Assembly (NCBI RefSeq): GCF_000003815.2
Contig: NC_049986.1
Span: 12,903,876-12,967,875 of the forward strand
Direction: 5' to 3'
Length of the DNA: 64,000 bases
Source of the DNA: Branchiostoma floridae
Lineage: Eukaryota > Chordata > Leptocardii > Amphioxiformes > Branchiostomatidae
The translations under genes were made by a program, and so were the position numbers. Position 1 is the first letter of the stretch. Every line of letters starts with the position of its first letter. This document shows, one piece after another, positions 25,048 to 39,547 of the stretch. Under the pieces are notes generated by a model. The model saw nothing but the letters and a program-made list of their open reading frames with translations, searched no databases and had not been told where the DNA came from.

Positions 25048-28000
25048 TCAGTTGAATCCGTAGAGACTGATGCGCGTGAAGGACAGCATCTCGTAGGACG
25101 TCTGGTTGACCCGCCCTTTCTCGTACAGCATGTAGAGATACTCGCCGTCCTGCGGGTCAGACTTCAGCATGGTCATGGTGGAGTAGCCCGACGGCTGCGC
25201 CCACACCTGCAGCGCGTCCTTCCACGATGTGCCGCTGTCGTAGCTCCAACGGAGCGTCAGGTTTGACCCTGCGGAGGGAGAAGGTTTGAAATGATTCCCT
25301 CTCAACAGTATTTGAGATGTAAAGGTGTTAACAAGTAGTTCATTCCCAACATTGTGTGCTTAAGATTTGCTTTAATGTATAGTATATTAAAGAAAATAGA
25401 CAGCCCTGAAACAAAGCACTTTATCTTTTTTTTTAAATACCAAATATTTTGGAGATTATTTTTCATACTTTAGAGAGTTTTCACAATGTGGTGAGTTTTG
25501 CAATTTGGTGAATTGTTGTAAGATTTCAAGTTTCTGGATAATGCTAGTTCACCACTGGACGTTACAGAAGACTAGAATTTAAACGAAACATCCATGAGGT
25601 TATCAATTTAATTAAATTGTCAAAACATATTTACCACACACCATTGTTATAGTAATACTAGAAACAGGTCTTACACACAGAAATGATCACTTCCTGGCCC
25701 ATCAAAGAAACCATGACTAAAGCAAAGTCCTAAGATGTACCAGGAGACCATTGCAATGCATGTAACACCAGGATATCTTACTTGAGTTTGTGGATGCAGG
25801 GTTGCTGAAAAACATGACTCCGTTGTTGTAGTACAGTCCTGCCGCCACGGCCGGCTCGATCAGGGCCTCGTCAAACGTCAGGTGCTCCAAGGGGAAGGTC
25901 TCGCCGCCGTCAAAGCTGCGTACTTTCATCCGACAGCTGCAGTGGTAGCCGCCCTCGTTCCTGATGTTCACTTCAATGGTGCCGTCTGGGAGCTCTATTG
26001 GCTGAGGGGGTAGGAGATTGGAAGGTCTTGAGGCTTGATATCAGTCATTATGTGATGTCTATCAACCAGTGTTTTACATTTTAGTTTCGCAGAAGATTTC
26101 ACTTCTTAACTTCCCTGTATGTCCCAACTAAATAAACTTACAATAAAGGAAAAAATCTTTTTCAACAAGAGGCAACATATGTAACAGCAATACAGAGTGG
26201 TCAATACTTCAATACCCACTGAGGTTGCATATATTTGCAAAGCTTTAGGATAAGGAAATAAAAGAAAAAGAGTGTTTAGGCTACTATAGATATTCTCTAC
26301 AATGGTGAGTAAGTGTAAGTGTGCTTGCAGACTTTAGAGAAAACCGAAAGCAAATCTCAATCCAAGAAACATGGTAGACGTGAGTTGCTTCTGGTCTGGA
26401 GTAAGACGTGATTAGACTGTAGTGTACCTGACACTCATCAGGCATGAAGTCTCCGCCCTTCTTGTTCTGGTTGTAGGGGATTCCCCTCAGCATGCCTCCG
26501 TAGCGCCAGTTCTGCCCGTGGTCGTCACTCAGCAGACAGAACATGCCGTCCCCGCGCAGCGTGCTGTGTCCACACACGATCAGCCGGCCGACGTGGGGCT
26601 CGTACTTCTTCTACAGGGGAGGAAGGTGGATACTGATAAAAACCTTCAGTTTTATTCCAATATGTTGGACAATTTCAATGATATTTCATAAGCTAATCAA
26701 TTAATACTATCTTCTTTTGAAATTGATAAATTTTTCTAGGAAAGAATAAGAAACCATAAAATACCATGCAGGAGAGAGGGAGAAGCCAACAAACAATCGC
26801 CTTTTAATAAACATTGTCTCCTTTAACTCGTACTCATTTACAGGGTTTAAACAACAACACAGCAGGTTGTTGCTAACCTGGAATGAGACCCTGCTGGCAA
26901 CTTTACAAACAGCTGACACTGACTTAGTCAAGAATTGATGGTTAACAGATTGATATTAACGGAATTTTAGACAGCACAGATAATAGCTACATCAGTCTAT
27001 TTTCTTTTGTGCATTTTGCTATCTATCAAATTAACAAGTTGGTACAAAATGGGAGAACTGACCTGTATTCCATAGCCTGGTCCTGGCGCAAACATCATTG
27101 TGCCGACCTGTTCAGAGATGTTCCTGGGATGACTCCATGTTTTCCCATCATCTGTACTCTCCACTAGGTACGTGGTACTCACAGTACAATGGTCATAGTG
27201 GGGACAGTGGCTACAGGGAAAAACAATCCTCATTATATGTCACTCTGCGATATCATATAAAATACACTTGTTATTCTATGGACAACATTCCACGTAACAT
27301 TCAATACTTTTGTTTTGCAACAGTTAAACACCCTTTTGCCTAAAACATACTGTAAACATTGAAATCTTTGCTATGGTTTTATATTTGCAGTTTCGATGAT
27401 GACTTTTACCTTGCATGACTTTTGTACTACACAAAATAACCACTTTACTGTCTGTAACTTTAGTATGATGATCTTTTTTCCTTTGACAGATGGGACACAA
27501 CACATGATAATGTCGTGGTGCATAGATGTTATATGTGCAGAGGTCATATTCTCATAAGTCAGGCTATATACATAGACTATTGGCATTCTCCTCTCACCTG
27601 TACATGATGAAGACAGATCCTGTCTCATCATCCACCACAATGGCACCCAGGGAGATCCCATCATAGAAGGAACCATCATCAAGTACATAGTCCATGGGGC
27701 CCCATGTCAGGCCTGGGGACATACATGTGAAGAGGTTAGGAACTGTGGGTTCATGGGAATTAGTTAACATGCCATTAGATGTACATTTATGTACATGAAC
27801 TGAGCCTTTTGGGAGCTGGCTGTGAGAAAATGAAGGTAACTTATACTATGAGAAGTAAGAATCATCGGAGATGTCATACAGGAGGAAGTGCTCTGGTAGG
27901 CTATTAAATCCTTAGCGTATGGATGACTTAGATATCTGATACCTTGAAAGTAATTGCTTTCTATACTGAGAAACAGTACTAACAGTAAGCTAAGACCTTT

Positions 28001-29002
28001 TTGTCAAATTAACAACCAGACATCAGATTACATTGAAAAATACAAAATGTAAGATAAAATGCTATTATCTCATCATCTAAAAAAAAGTAATATAAAAGAA
28101 TATAGAATTGTTTACGAAACTAAGAGAGCACCTTTATCTGTGGATCTCCGTATTGCGAGGAACTTGGGGCCAAAGTCTGCGTATCCCTCCTTCCGAGCCT
28201 CGCACACCGCAATGAGACTGCCCTGCGGCGTGTACGACAGCAGCGGGATACGGTAGTACCCCACCCCCGCAGTCCCGGCCAACCACAGCAGCTGTTCTTC
28301 TACAACTATTGGAGCAACCTGCGGAGGCAGAAAGGTCTCATCATCATAGTTCATTATGATGATTGCAGAAATTGTAATGCATTTAATTTTTTCCATATGA
28401 TTCTCATGTCTGAATTCTGCTGTCTCTGATGGTCAGATAGAGACCCTTTTAAATGGACTGATGCTGTGCAGAACAAATTGGGTAATAACAAATCCATTTG
28501 CTGGAGCAGCACACACATCCCCCAGTTAAACTGCAAGGATTTTCAAGGTGACAGAGAGTTGAAAAACTTTGTTTTGCATTGTTTCAAAAGCTTATCACGC
28601 GTTCATCACGTTTTAAATAATTAGGAACAATGAAGAACGCAAGATTGATCATAAGTCCTTGCTCTTAATTGCTCTCTCAGATGTGGTTCTGGTTTAATAC
28701 TCGACATGAAACATTTAAGACAATCTATTATATAATTTCTGCAATGTTATAACGAGGCCATCAATATGACGTAACGTAACGTTAAATACTAATAAAGATT
28801 TTGCGGATGCAACAAAATCATAACTTCACATTCACTCAGATTCAAAGCCTAAAACCCAATACTGACCATTATTTCGCAACTACAATATAATAAAGACATT
28901 TTAAGATCATCTTACCACAGCAGGCTGGCTATATGACACGTGTGCGAAGCAAAATAATGAAAACAGAAGACCAAACTTGCAACATAAGTTTCTCCCTGCC
29001 AT
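25048..29002 (-). CDS. NEU1: Lysosomal-type sialidase (neuraminidase 1-like)
   Basis: Seven in-phase exons on the minus strand: 28916-29002 (ATG), 28132-28318, 27598-27712, 27063-27210, 26428-26610, 25782-26001, 25048-25268 (TGA); 386 residues against 415 in human NEU1. A signal peptide opens the protein (hydrophobic [15 protein letters not shown]). YRIP (51-54) is the sialidase FRIP box with the first catalytic Arg. Four Asp boxes are visible: STDDGKTW (148), SDDHGQNW (207), SFDGGETF (269), SYDSGTSW (322). The NEU1-like stretches [22 protein letters not shown] and LYMLYEKGR supply a further Arg and the likely catalytic Tyr. It should remove terminal sialic acid from glycoconjugates in lysosomes. 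Protective protein dependence, known for NEU1, cannot be judged here. Confidence 0.95.
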
Positions 29003-29283
29003 TTTGACAACTTAGGACTTTGCCTCTCACATGACTCGTGACCGCAAGTAACCCCACTGGTAACATCAGAACAACAAAAACGGAGATTAATTACAGAATA
29101 AGGAAGTAAACGATCAAGATATTCATAAATGTATTGTAAAAATTTTAAATTCATGTGATGTATTTTATTTCAACTAGAGGGTCGAGAATGATTTGACGGC
29201 CGGGAATAATTTGCTTTTGGTAGTTTTCACCATGTTATGTTTCATTCGTTTGACGGCGGTGTCTCCTTGACAACCAAAACAAA
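29003..29283. promoter_or_regulatory. Shared divergent promoter region of sialidase and MORN5
   Basis: Only 281 bp separate the two start codons of genes transcribed away from each other, so both promoters and 5' leaders must lie here or overlap. No TATA box is evident. Co-regulation is inference. Confidence 0.55.
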
Positions 29284-31319
<2,036 letters not shown>

Positions 31320-32013
31320 GATAAAACTTCCTTCACTTACAGTTAGACAAAAAAGACATTTACCAGTTTGTGATGGTGAGATAAAGTTTGCAGGAGCAAA
31401 AAAACAAGATTAAAGATATCTATCATACACTGGTAATTGAAGTCTTTGTAACATATGGGCTATGTTAGGCCAGGAAGTGAGAATCTGTGCAGTTTTTATT
31501 ATCATTAAAGTGCTTGTATATTGCTTGTTATCACATAACTTTTGTGATGTTATGCATATGTGTGAAGTCTTTAAACCAAAACCCTGAATATCATGCTAGG
31601 TCATCATTGACCTGTTTGCTTACTTTCTACACAACCTACAAACTTAATGCTGTGTTAAAGTTCATCAATACATTAGCAAAGATGAAGCAAATCACAAATC
31701 TAGTTCCACCAAGTTTTATTTCTGACGTCAAATATTCTGAACATACTTCTACATTTTCTCAAACACGTTTCTTGATTGAAATGTAGAATATCATCACTCA
31801 CAACATGAACAAAGATTGTATATTTGTGTAAGATTATATGGATATTCTGTGTTTAAAAATACATTTTATCATTCAGCAAAATTGCTTCCATTGTACAGCT
31901 CTGTAGATAAATATATATTAGACAATTTCATATATTATAATTTGTCATTTTCTTTTCAATTTCTTTTAGCAGTTACACTCAGATTCAAGATTTAGTTTTT
32001 CATAATCAATTTT
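31320..32013. other. Convergent 3' region of MORN5 and the surface glycoprotein gene
   Basis: Nearly 700 bp of AT-rich DNA between two convergent stops. An ATTAAA at 31409 could serve MORN5. The plus-strand frame at 31487-31786 resembles no protein. Confidence 0.4.
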
Positions 32014-35000
32014 CTAGCACTTCAAATTTACCACAGACTGTATAAGCTGAACTACACAGGACAGAAACAAGAGGATGATACTGGCCCCTAAGTTAGGTGT
32101 ACCACTTGGTTCAAGACCTGATCCTGGCACTTCTAACTCTTGACAGGTATAAGTGAGTGAACTATACACCATGTTGTCTGGACACTCGCATGCCCTTTGC
32201 TGGGGGTCGTATCTGGCATTTGCAGGACAGCCAGAGAAACTGAACGCAGTCACAAAGCTCTTTGGTTCGTTGATGGTGTCCATGAGTTCACGTCGTGTAC
32301 GGGGAAGGGCCAGGGCTGTTTCCGATGGATGAAAGTCCTCAGGTCCCAACACCTTGTTCATGATGAACTAAAGAGGGACGGACCACCAGTAAATTAGAAG
32401 GTCTGTTACCAGTACTGCAGGATGTTATAAAGCCAAGATGGGACTATTGTCCAAGCAGAGCTTAGAGAGGAGATCAATACCTTCTAATTTGCACCCATAC
32501 TGCTGTCAGCGTGAAAAAAGGAAAAAGAAAGCTGTCAGAAACCAGGTACCAATCAGAAGAGAGATTATCTCTCCTGCAACTTCTGCTTGAAAAATTGTAT
32601 AGGACTTAGTTAATGATGAATCTGACTAGAACGGACAGGAATTTGAAGGATAGATTGGGTCAGATTTTCATGCCCCCAAGCATCTCCAAACACATCATAG
32701 TTTTTAACAGGGGAGAGTGTGTTGAAGAACTAGTACATACTTGTTTTCCTGGTAGTGCTCTCCTTCTCCTGGCCCCTTCCTTCGCCACCAGGTAGAAGAC
32801 CGTAGTGATGGTGTACTGGGCAGACTGTGCTGACAGGGCCAGGTTGGTGAACTGGGACCGGTGGACTGGGGTGGGGTTCTCAGCACTCTCGTGGACATAG
32901 CCCTAGCACAAACCAATATTGCTTTTATGTTATTAGGCTCAATATAATGATCAAACAAATAGACACCAAAATTAGCCCGGTATCACATGACAATAAAATA
33001 ATACAAGGTTAAATCTTTACAGGATTTCGTAATACAGTTAACTTTGTTCCGAGTACAAAATAAGGCTCAATGAATGGCACAACTATTTCTAACGTTACAG
33101 CTATTCTCAACATTACAGACATGAACAGTACCCTAATGGGTCAGAGGTGTCGAAATTCGAAAATGATCTCTATACAAAGGTCGAACTTGTTTACTACAGT
33201 GCAGATAATGGTATATGTATTAAGAGGTGAACTTCTCATCGCCCATAACAAAATATGTCAAATTTTCGACTTTTAGCTAACCTGTGAATATAGCGGCTGT
33301 TCGTAGTCCGATAGAAAGTCGTCATGGCGCCAAGTAGTGCCGTTATATTCGAACACCAGATGAGGCTCCTTCCAGGCAACGTAACGATCATCTGGGGTCG
33401 CCACTAAACACCCCTGTAGGTAACAGATAAAGATATGCAAAGGTAAAGATATGCAAAGCTGAACTCGAACGTAAACACACTACTATTTGAATAAGATAAA
33501 GGCAAGCAGAGCGAGTTACATTGCGACTAACGACCGAAGGACAGCAAGTTGATTTGTTAAGAAGGTAGATTCTAAAGATGTCAGGAGGAAAAAAGGATCA
33601 GTATACATGAATTTCGGAATTTATTGTTCTTACCGCTGGGTGCTCTGTGACGTTCCCGATGCAGACCATGAACAGCGTGAGCTCCAGCTCGTAGTCCACG
33701 CGCAGGAAGGCCGGGGAAAACTTCACCTCCATGGTCACGTTCTCAAGGTGCGCCACCCCGCGGCGGCCGTTCACACTCACATCTTCGTTGTCAGAGCCTG
33801 AAGTTGGTTTGCATCGAGATACAGAAATTCAGATAGGGATCGCCATCAAGTACATCACTATATATCTACCAAAAATGTTGTTAATGTCAATTTTGGTGCT
33901 ACATCCGAAGACTTTCCTAAGCAAATAAACAGCTCTGTCCTTGGTGCTGAAAGCCGTCCATACACCCAACATCTTCGTGTGCGCACAAGCAAACCTTCCT
34001 ACCGGTCTGTCCTTGGTACTGAATACCATCCTGATGATTAGAAAAGGCACGGTATATAACAACGTTAGAGATAGATATAGCCCAAAACACTCCCTATGTA
34101 TAGTCTACACATACAGTAGTTATAGGCATTGTGTTGGAGTCCATAATTCTAAGCCATGACATCACCCCATTCACCCTGAATGCGTTGAGTGATAATACAT
34201 TGTTGACAAGCCCGGTACATATTTCCCTTTGAAAACAGAGTTAGACTAGCCACAAACTCACCAACCATCCTGTGCAGGTGCAGAGTGATGGCGTCAGCCT
34301 CAGCGTCCGTTAGCTCTACTGTGGTCTGGATGGTGATCTCCGCCGACACCTTGGTGGAAGGGACGGCATCTTTGGTGCACAGGGTCCTGTTGACGTTGCC
34401 ATTGGTTACCGCGCATGTGTACGAGTCGTACATGAAGGAGAAGTCACCTGTGGCGTCCACCGGCTGTCCGTCTATTAGTGACGTCGTGTCAATGTCCAGG
34501 ATGAAAATGAAATCCCACACCTTGGAATTTAAGAAAAACAAACAAACAAACACATAAACAAATTATGATAAATGTTAAGGTTTTAAGATAAGTGAAACTC
34601 CCTTTGGTCGGAGCTACTGCAATCATTACAAAACATTTAGAGTGAACATACATAACAAGAAATCAACACCAGTAAGGCCTATGTCACATTTCCAAACGGG
34701 GCCTGGTCGGACAGCTTTCGGGAATGAAAAGTATTATATAAAAGTCACCAAACTACCCAAGACGTCAAGAGAATAGTTGTGGGCATTATTTGTGTAAATT
34801 TTTACGTATACATTTCTATTTTTCATTTCCACAAACTGCCCGGCCGGCATCGGTTTGAAAATGTGACGTTATCCGTACACGTATTTGCAACCAGTGTATA
34901 CCCTTATACGCGAATATGCGAAGTGCCACACCATGTACCTGATGACACTGAAGCCCGCCGTCTATGTAGTGCGGGATGAGCTGACATGACGGCGTCTGTT

Positions 35001-38000
35001 CCGGCTCCACGGGCGGGGCTGACACCACCTCCCGCAGCCCGTTAGCCGGGTTCTGCGCGGTGTAGTTCGCGCTGGCGTTCACGTACACACTCATCTGGGT
35101 GTTGGAGTCCGTGATGGTGATGAACCGGAGATCTAGCCGGGCCTGAAAAAATATTTGGTAGCAATTTTTTATCGTTGAATCTACACATCAGACTGCCGCA
35201 TCGTACTGTATACATAGCTATGACGACACGGGACGAAAATCCATACCTTTCTCCATTTTTAGAGAGATGCTCTTTGTGTTCTAAAAATCTACAGATAGAC
35301 ACATACAGACATCCATACTCTTGACAATTGCAAATGCAAGAAACGGTTGTGTTTTCCCCAATGTAAACACACAACACCATCAAATTATTACAAATATGGG
35401 TTTATTCATTTATCAATGAGGGATCTGTGCTTTTATCATATTATATTTTGATAACACTTAACTTTTAAAACAATAACACGGCTGCATTTGTGCTTCATTT
35501 CAAACAAGATATCTCAAAGTTTGGTTTGACCTTTGACCAGTCGGGGTCGCCGTTGACGTCATACACAGTGCTGACGATGGCGTATTCGAACACTGGTCGG
35601 AGCAGGCCGGACGAGCTGATGATGACTTTGGCCAGCGCCGTCCGGTACAGCCGCCAGATCAGGTCTATGTGGCTCTGCACGAAGGAGATTCCTGAAAAGA
35701 CACCACATCTTTAACCTTGGAATTTGAAGACTTGCGCATGATCACAAGAGTGAAGTACGTGAACATCTTGAAGTCAGGACGCTGGCGTGAAAGCTAAAGA
35801 AGGTACCCGGGCCTGTAAATGCATATCATCTCATACTGCACTGTTTCTACTGTTTCACACTACAACCACGGAATTATCCAACAGGGCATCTTCGGACCGG
35901 TACTCAGGGTGAATCACTCAATGTGAATATATGTACAATGTACTCAAGGTGAATACTAAAGATAACGTTACATACAACACTATGAATCCGTTTATCAATT
36001 GGAACACTAACCACGGAATTATCCAACAGGGCATAGCTACAGACAGGTAATAAGGATCGGTATTAGAATTAACTCAATGTGAATACTCTAGATGAATACA
36101 GCACTAGGAATCCGTGTATCAATCGGAATAACTGATGTAACTACATTGATACCGACTTTTCTACAAGCTTTGAAGGAAGCACGCATTACCTTTCTGTGGT
36201 CTATAATAGTCCTTTGGCCTGACGTTGACAACATAAAGCCTTGTACGGAACTCTACTTCATCTTCTGTTGACGTCATGTTCCAGACTGATTCGTTACTAC
36301 CCTGACTCTTACAGCCCAGGAGAGTCTTCAGCGGGCCCGAGTACGCCACCTCGTCTGCACGTCTGGAGGCTGCGTGGCAGAACAAGATGTCGTTCAGGGT
36401 TTTGTCAGGTTTGTCATCCGTTTGGGAGAACTTGTCTTTTAGTGACAGCTTTCTCTTATCAGATGACTTCTAAACAAGCTAGCTCCCATACTAAGTGTTG
36501 ATGACAACAAAGGAACTTCTGATTCTATGTTAGTGTTTCGATGAACGCAAAACGTATATGAAATGTATATGAAAGCTATTGCAGATCGTTTGAATTTAGC
36601 ATTATCAAGAGAAAATCCTGACTAGATCTTTAGCTAAAAATATCAACAGGACAATGTAATAATGATTGATGGAGTAAGAGAAGAAAGTAACGTAGGCAAG
36701 GCGAAGAAAGGAAAGATGACGGTTTTTATCCCTTTTAAATTCTGACCGTTGCCTAGGGTTCCCCTGGTGTAGCTGTTGAATAGATCCTTCCCGCCCGTCC
36801 CAGTCAGGGATTGGAAGCCTGTGTCGTTCAGGAAGGTGTAGAACTCTGCAGACGTGTGCACACTGGAACACTCACCCGTCTGGTTCGACCACAACCAACC
36901 TGCCAGGCAGGAGAGAAAAAATCTGTCTATTTTGTGAGGGAAATTTAGGTCTGTTTTCATATTGAAAATCATTTCTATCTGTTTATCGAAGTCAAGTACA
37001 CGGTCTAACAACCGCTTAAGTTGATCCAGTGCTGCCGTTTTGTTTAGTATCTAAACAATGTTTCGGCTCGACATTCCTATTTGTAAACGATACAATCCCA
37101 AGCTGTTTTAAATCACCTTCGAGAATCTAATAGCTAATCCAAGAAATAGCTTGGAACGAACCGACTTGAGGCCGTTTGAAACCAATTTGGAGCCTGCATG
37201 CTCACAAATCAAATCAAATTGACTACCAAATCGATTTAGACCGATGTGCTTTTTACAACATGATCGGGACCTAAATATATGACGTCCTAATCAAATTATT
37301 TCCTCAGATGTGAAGGGAAAGAGCACGTAAATTTAACTCGTTCACATCTTGGACTAACAAACGGAAACACGGGCTAGCCGCAAGGTAAACGAGTATCTGT
37401 TGCCTCAGACTGTCGACTACAACAGTACCGTCTTCCACGGGCCACTGCTCGTTGGCGTTGTGCATGTAAGGTTGGAAGTCCAGGATCCACGCCTCTAGTT
37501 CCCCCGGCGTGTCCTCCACGTTCAGCTTCAGATCCACCTGCCCGTCCACCACGGCCCACTCCTTCACTGTCACCTGGCCCATGTTAGCGAACCTGCAATA
37601 GACGGACCATGGCAGTACTGTCCATCACAATCAGTAGTTCGACCAATCAAAATTAGGCAATTTACGGCTTGACCAATCAAAAGTAAGGTAATTAATGGTT
37701 CGACCAATGAGCGCATTGCTGCATGGTGCGTTCTTTAATACTCAGGAGAATATTTGTCTGTCACCCTACCCTCAACACAAGAAACGTACCAAGCGCCGCA
37801 AAAAGACATGTAAAGCATGTCAGAATCACATAGATGATTTGAGACTGCATGCAGCGTGTCGTGGCGAGTGTTTTTCCGCCATCTTAGATTATACTTCATC
37901 GACGCATTTTCTTTTGTCAAGTTCTGACCGATTTCGACAACACAGAAATGTGTGATCTAGATAAAATGGCCTCAAGTAGCGAATTCTATTTTCTGAAATG

Positions 38001-38191
38001 GCACGAACTTAGTGTTTCGTATTCTTACTGGAGTATGTAGAATCGAAGGAAATGTTAATAACACGTGCAGCACATATATACCTGTTATCTGCATTGTCCG
38101 TGGAGATGTCAGAGCCGAAGCGCGCCTCTGCATTGTGGATGAACATGTCCCCGTGCAAGAGGAACAGCGCTGCAGCCATGTAACAGTACAT
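32014..38191 (-). CDS. Unrecognised secreted or membrane-anchored glycoprotein
   Basis: I do not recognise the family. About eleven minus-strand exons: 38082-38191 (ATG), 37429-37592 (end uncertain), 36747-36899, 36190-36369, 35531-35691, 34939-35142, 34262-34520, 33634-33797, 33282-33413, 32741-32902, 32014-32367 (stop); about 680 residues, phases consistent. The start MYCYMAAALFLLHGDMF looks like a signal peptide. At least eight Asn-X-Ser/Thr sites (NQT, NDT, NMT, NAS, NYT, NRT, NVT, NGT) point to the secretory route. Near the end come two polybasic sites (GARRRRALPG, PRTRREL), a Cys cluster GCPANARYDPQQRACECPDN and a last hydrophobic segment ASIILLFLSCVVQLIQSVV with almost nothing after it, as in GPI-anchored or single-pass proteins. 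Furin-type processing and anchoring are inference. Confidence 0.75.
35876..36135. repeat. Tandem duplication, two copies of about 135 bp
   Basis: CCACGGAATTATCCAACAGG begins at 35876 and again at 36011. Later parts also recur with changes (GAATCCGTTTATCAAT against GAATCCGTGTATCAAT). The copies lie in the intron between exons 36190-36369 and 35531-35691 of the glycoprotein gene. Confidence 0.75.
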
Positions 38192-39547
38192 GGTGCACGG
38201 ACGTCTGTCACCCGGACTGCCCGCTCTTCAACACGGCGGCTTCTGTCTCCGTATTTTGTGCACTCACCTCATTTGACCTGGTGACACACCTTTACCGTAC
38301 AGGTGTGCCCGTCCAATATCCATATTCATGTGGGTGGTTGCAATGTGATTGGATCTTGTATTTAACATATTCATCCCTAAAGCTATAAAGAAATTTTGCC
38401 ACAGGTTTTACAAAGCGGAAGAATTCCTTGCCGCCTTTGCTGCACGTTTGGTACCAGAAAGTATTAGAAATAGCCAGATTGTTCAGAAAGTCGTCATGTA
38501 ACCTTCCCAATGAATGGGAACTACTCCTTTATACACAATCGTTTGAATTCTTGTAACGTTATCCTTAATGGCTTTCTAGTCGCCTGCTTATGGTCATATT
38601 TGTTCATTCAGATCGTAACAGTTAGTGCATTTCCATTGATTCAGGGTTGATAGCGCTGGCGTTTTGAATGATATTGCGACTTTCCCCTGTACCACAAGTC
38701 TATCAAGATCATATCATTACGCCAATGCGGTATAGAATTTTGTAATACCTCAAAGTAATCTTGTGTTTTAAAACATTTAAACTTTGTTATTTTGTATCAG
38801 TAGCGTCACGGGGTAGGCAAGTATATATAGTAGGCGATTTTGATGTGTAGCTTCAGACCAGAGAATAAGTTATACAAATAAACTCCAGCGAAATCCACCT
38901 GTGTGGTTTAACGGTTGCAAAAGTGGAAGCATCCACTAAGATCTATGTTAGTCGATACTTACAAGCGATTATATTTACAGGAAGAAATTGCAGCTAAAAG
39001 CTTTGGGGTTGCTGCTGTCCCTCCAATAGAAACGCTTCTGGCTATCTTGGACAAGAGATCCGAACATTGTGGCCGCCATCTTGGAATGACGACGTCAGTG
39101 CACATGCGTCACATGGGTGTCATCGCGTGACGTTCTCAACACAACTCTTCAGCGTACCCTCTCTGACACTTTATAACACAAGTATACTTATGATAGTACC
39201 ATACATCATATCAATGTGGTACAAACACTTTCGTAACACGAAATAAGAAGTTATAATTTCTAGCGTATCGCGTTTCAGATGTTCTTCGTTGATACGTCAC
39301 TAAACAATAACGTCAGAACAGGTGGTAGCCTTAGTGACAATTCCCCAGGGCACGCGTGTCTATTTTAACCCATGACATCACATGTATCAGGGGCTGACAT
39401 ATAACCCAGCCCGGGCCGGGCGCCCTGCACAGAACAGGTAGGACGGGTTCGCTGGACAGCCAACCCCTGGCTCGGCACACAACTGCGCCGCGTGTCATCA
39501 CAAACAGACCAGAGTTTTCTGTCACAGAGCGCGCCTAAACACAAACA
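38192..39547. other. Divergent intergenic region, glycoprotein (-) and talin-F3 protein (+)
   Basis: 1.36 kb between two start codons pointing away from each other; both promoters should lie here. The right end (about 39380-39520) is richer in G and C. No coding sequence or TATA box was recognised with confidence. Confidence 0.45.
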
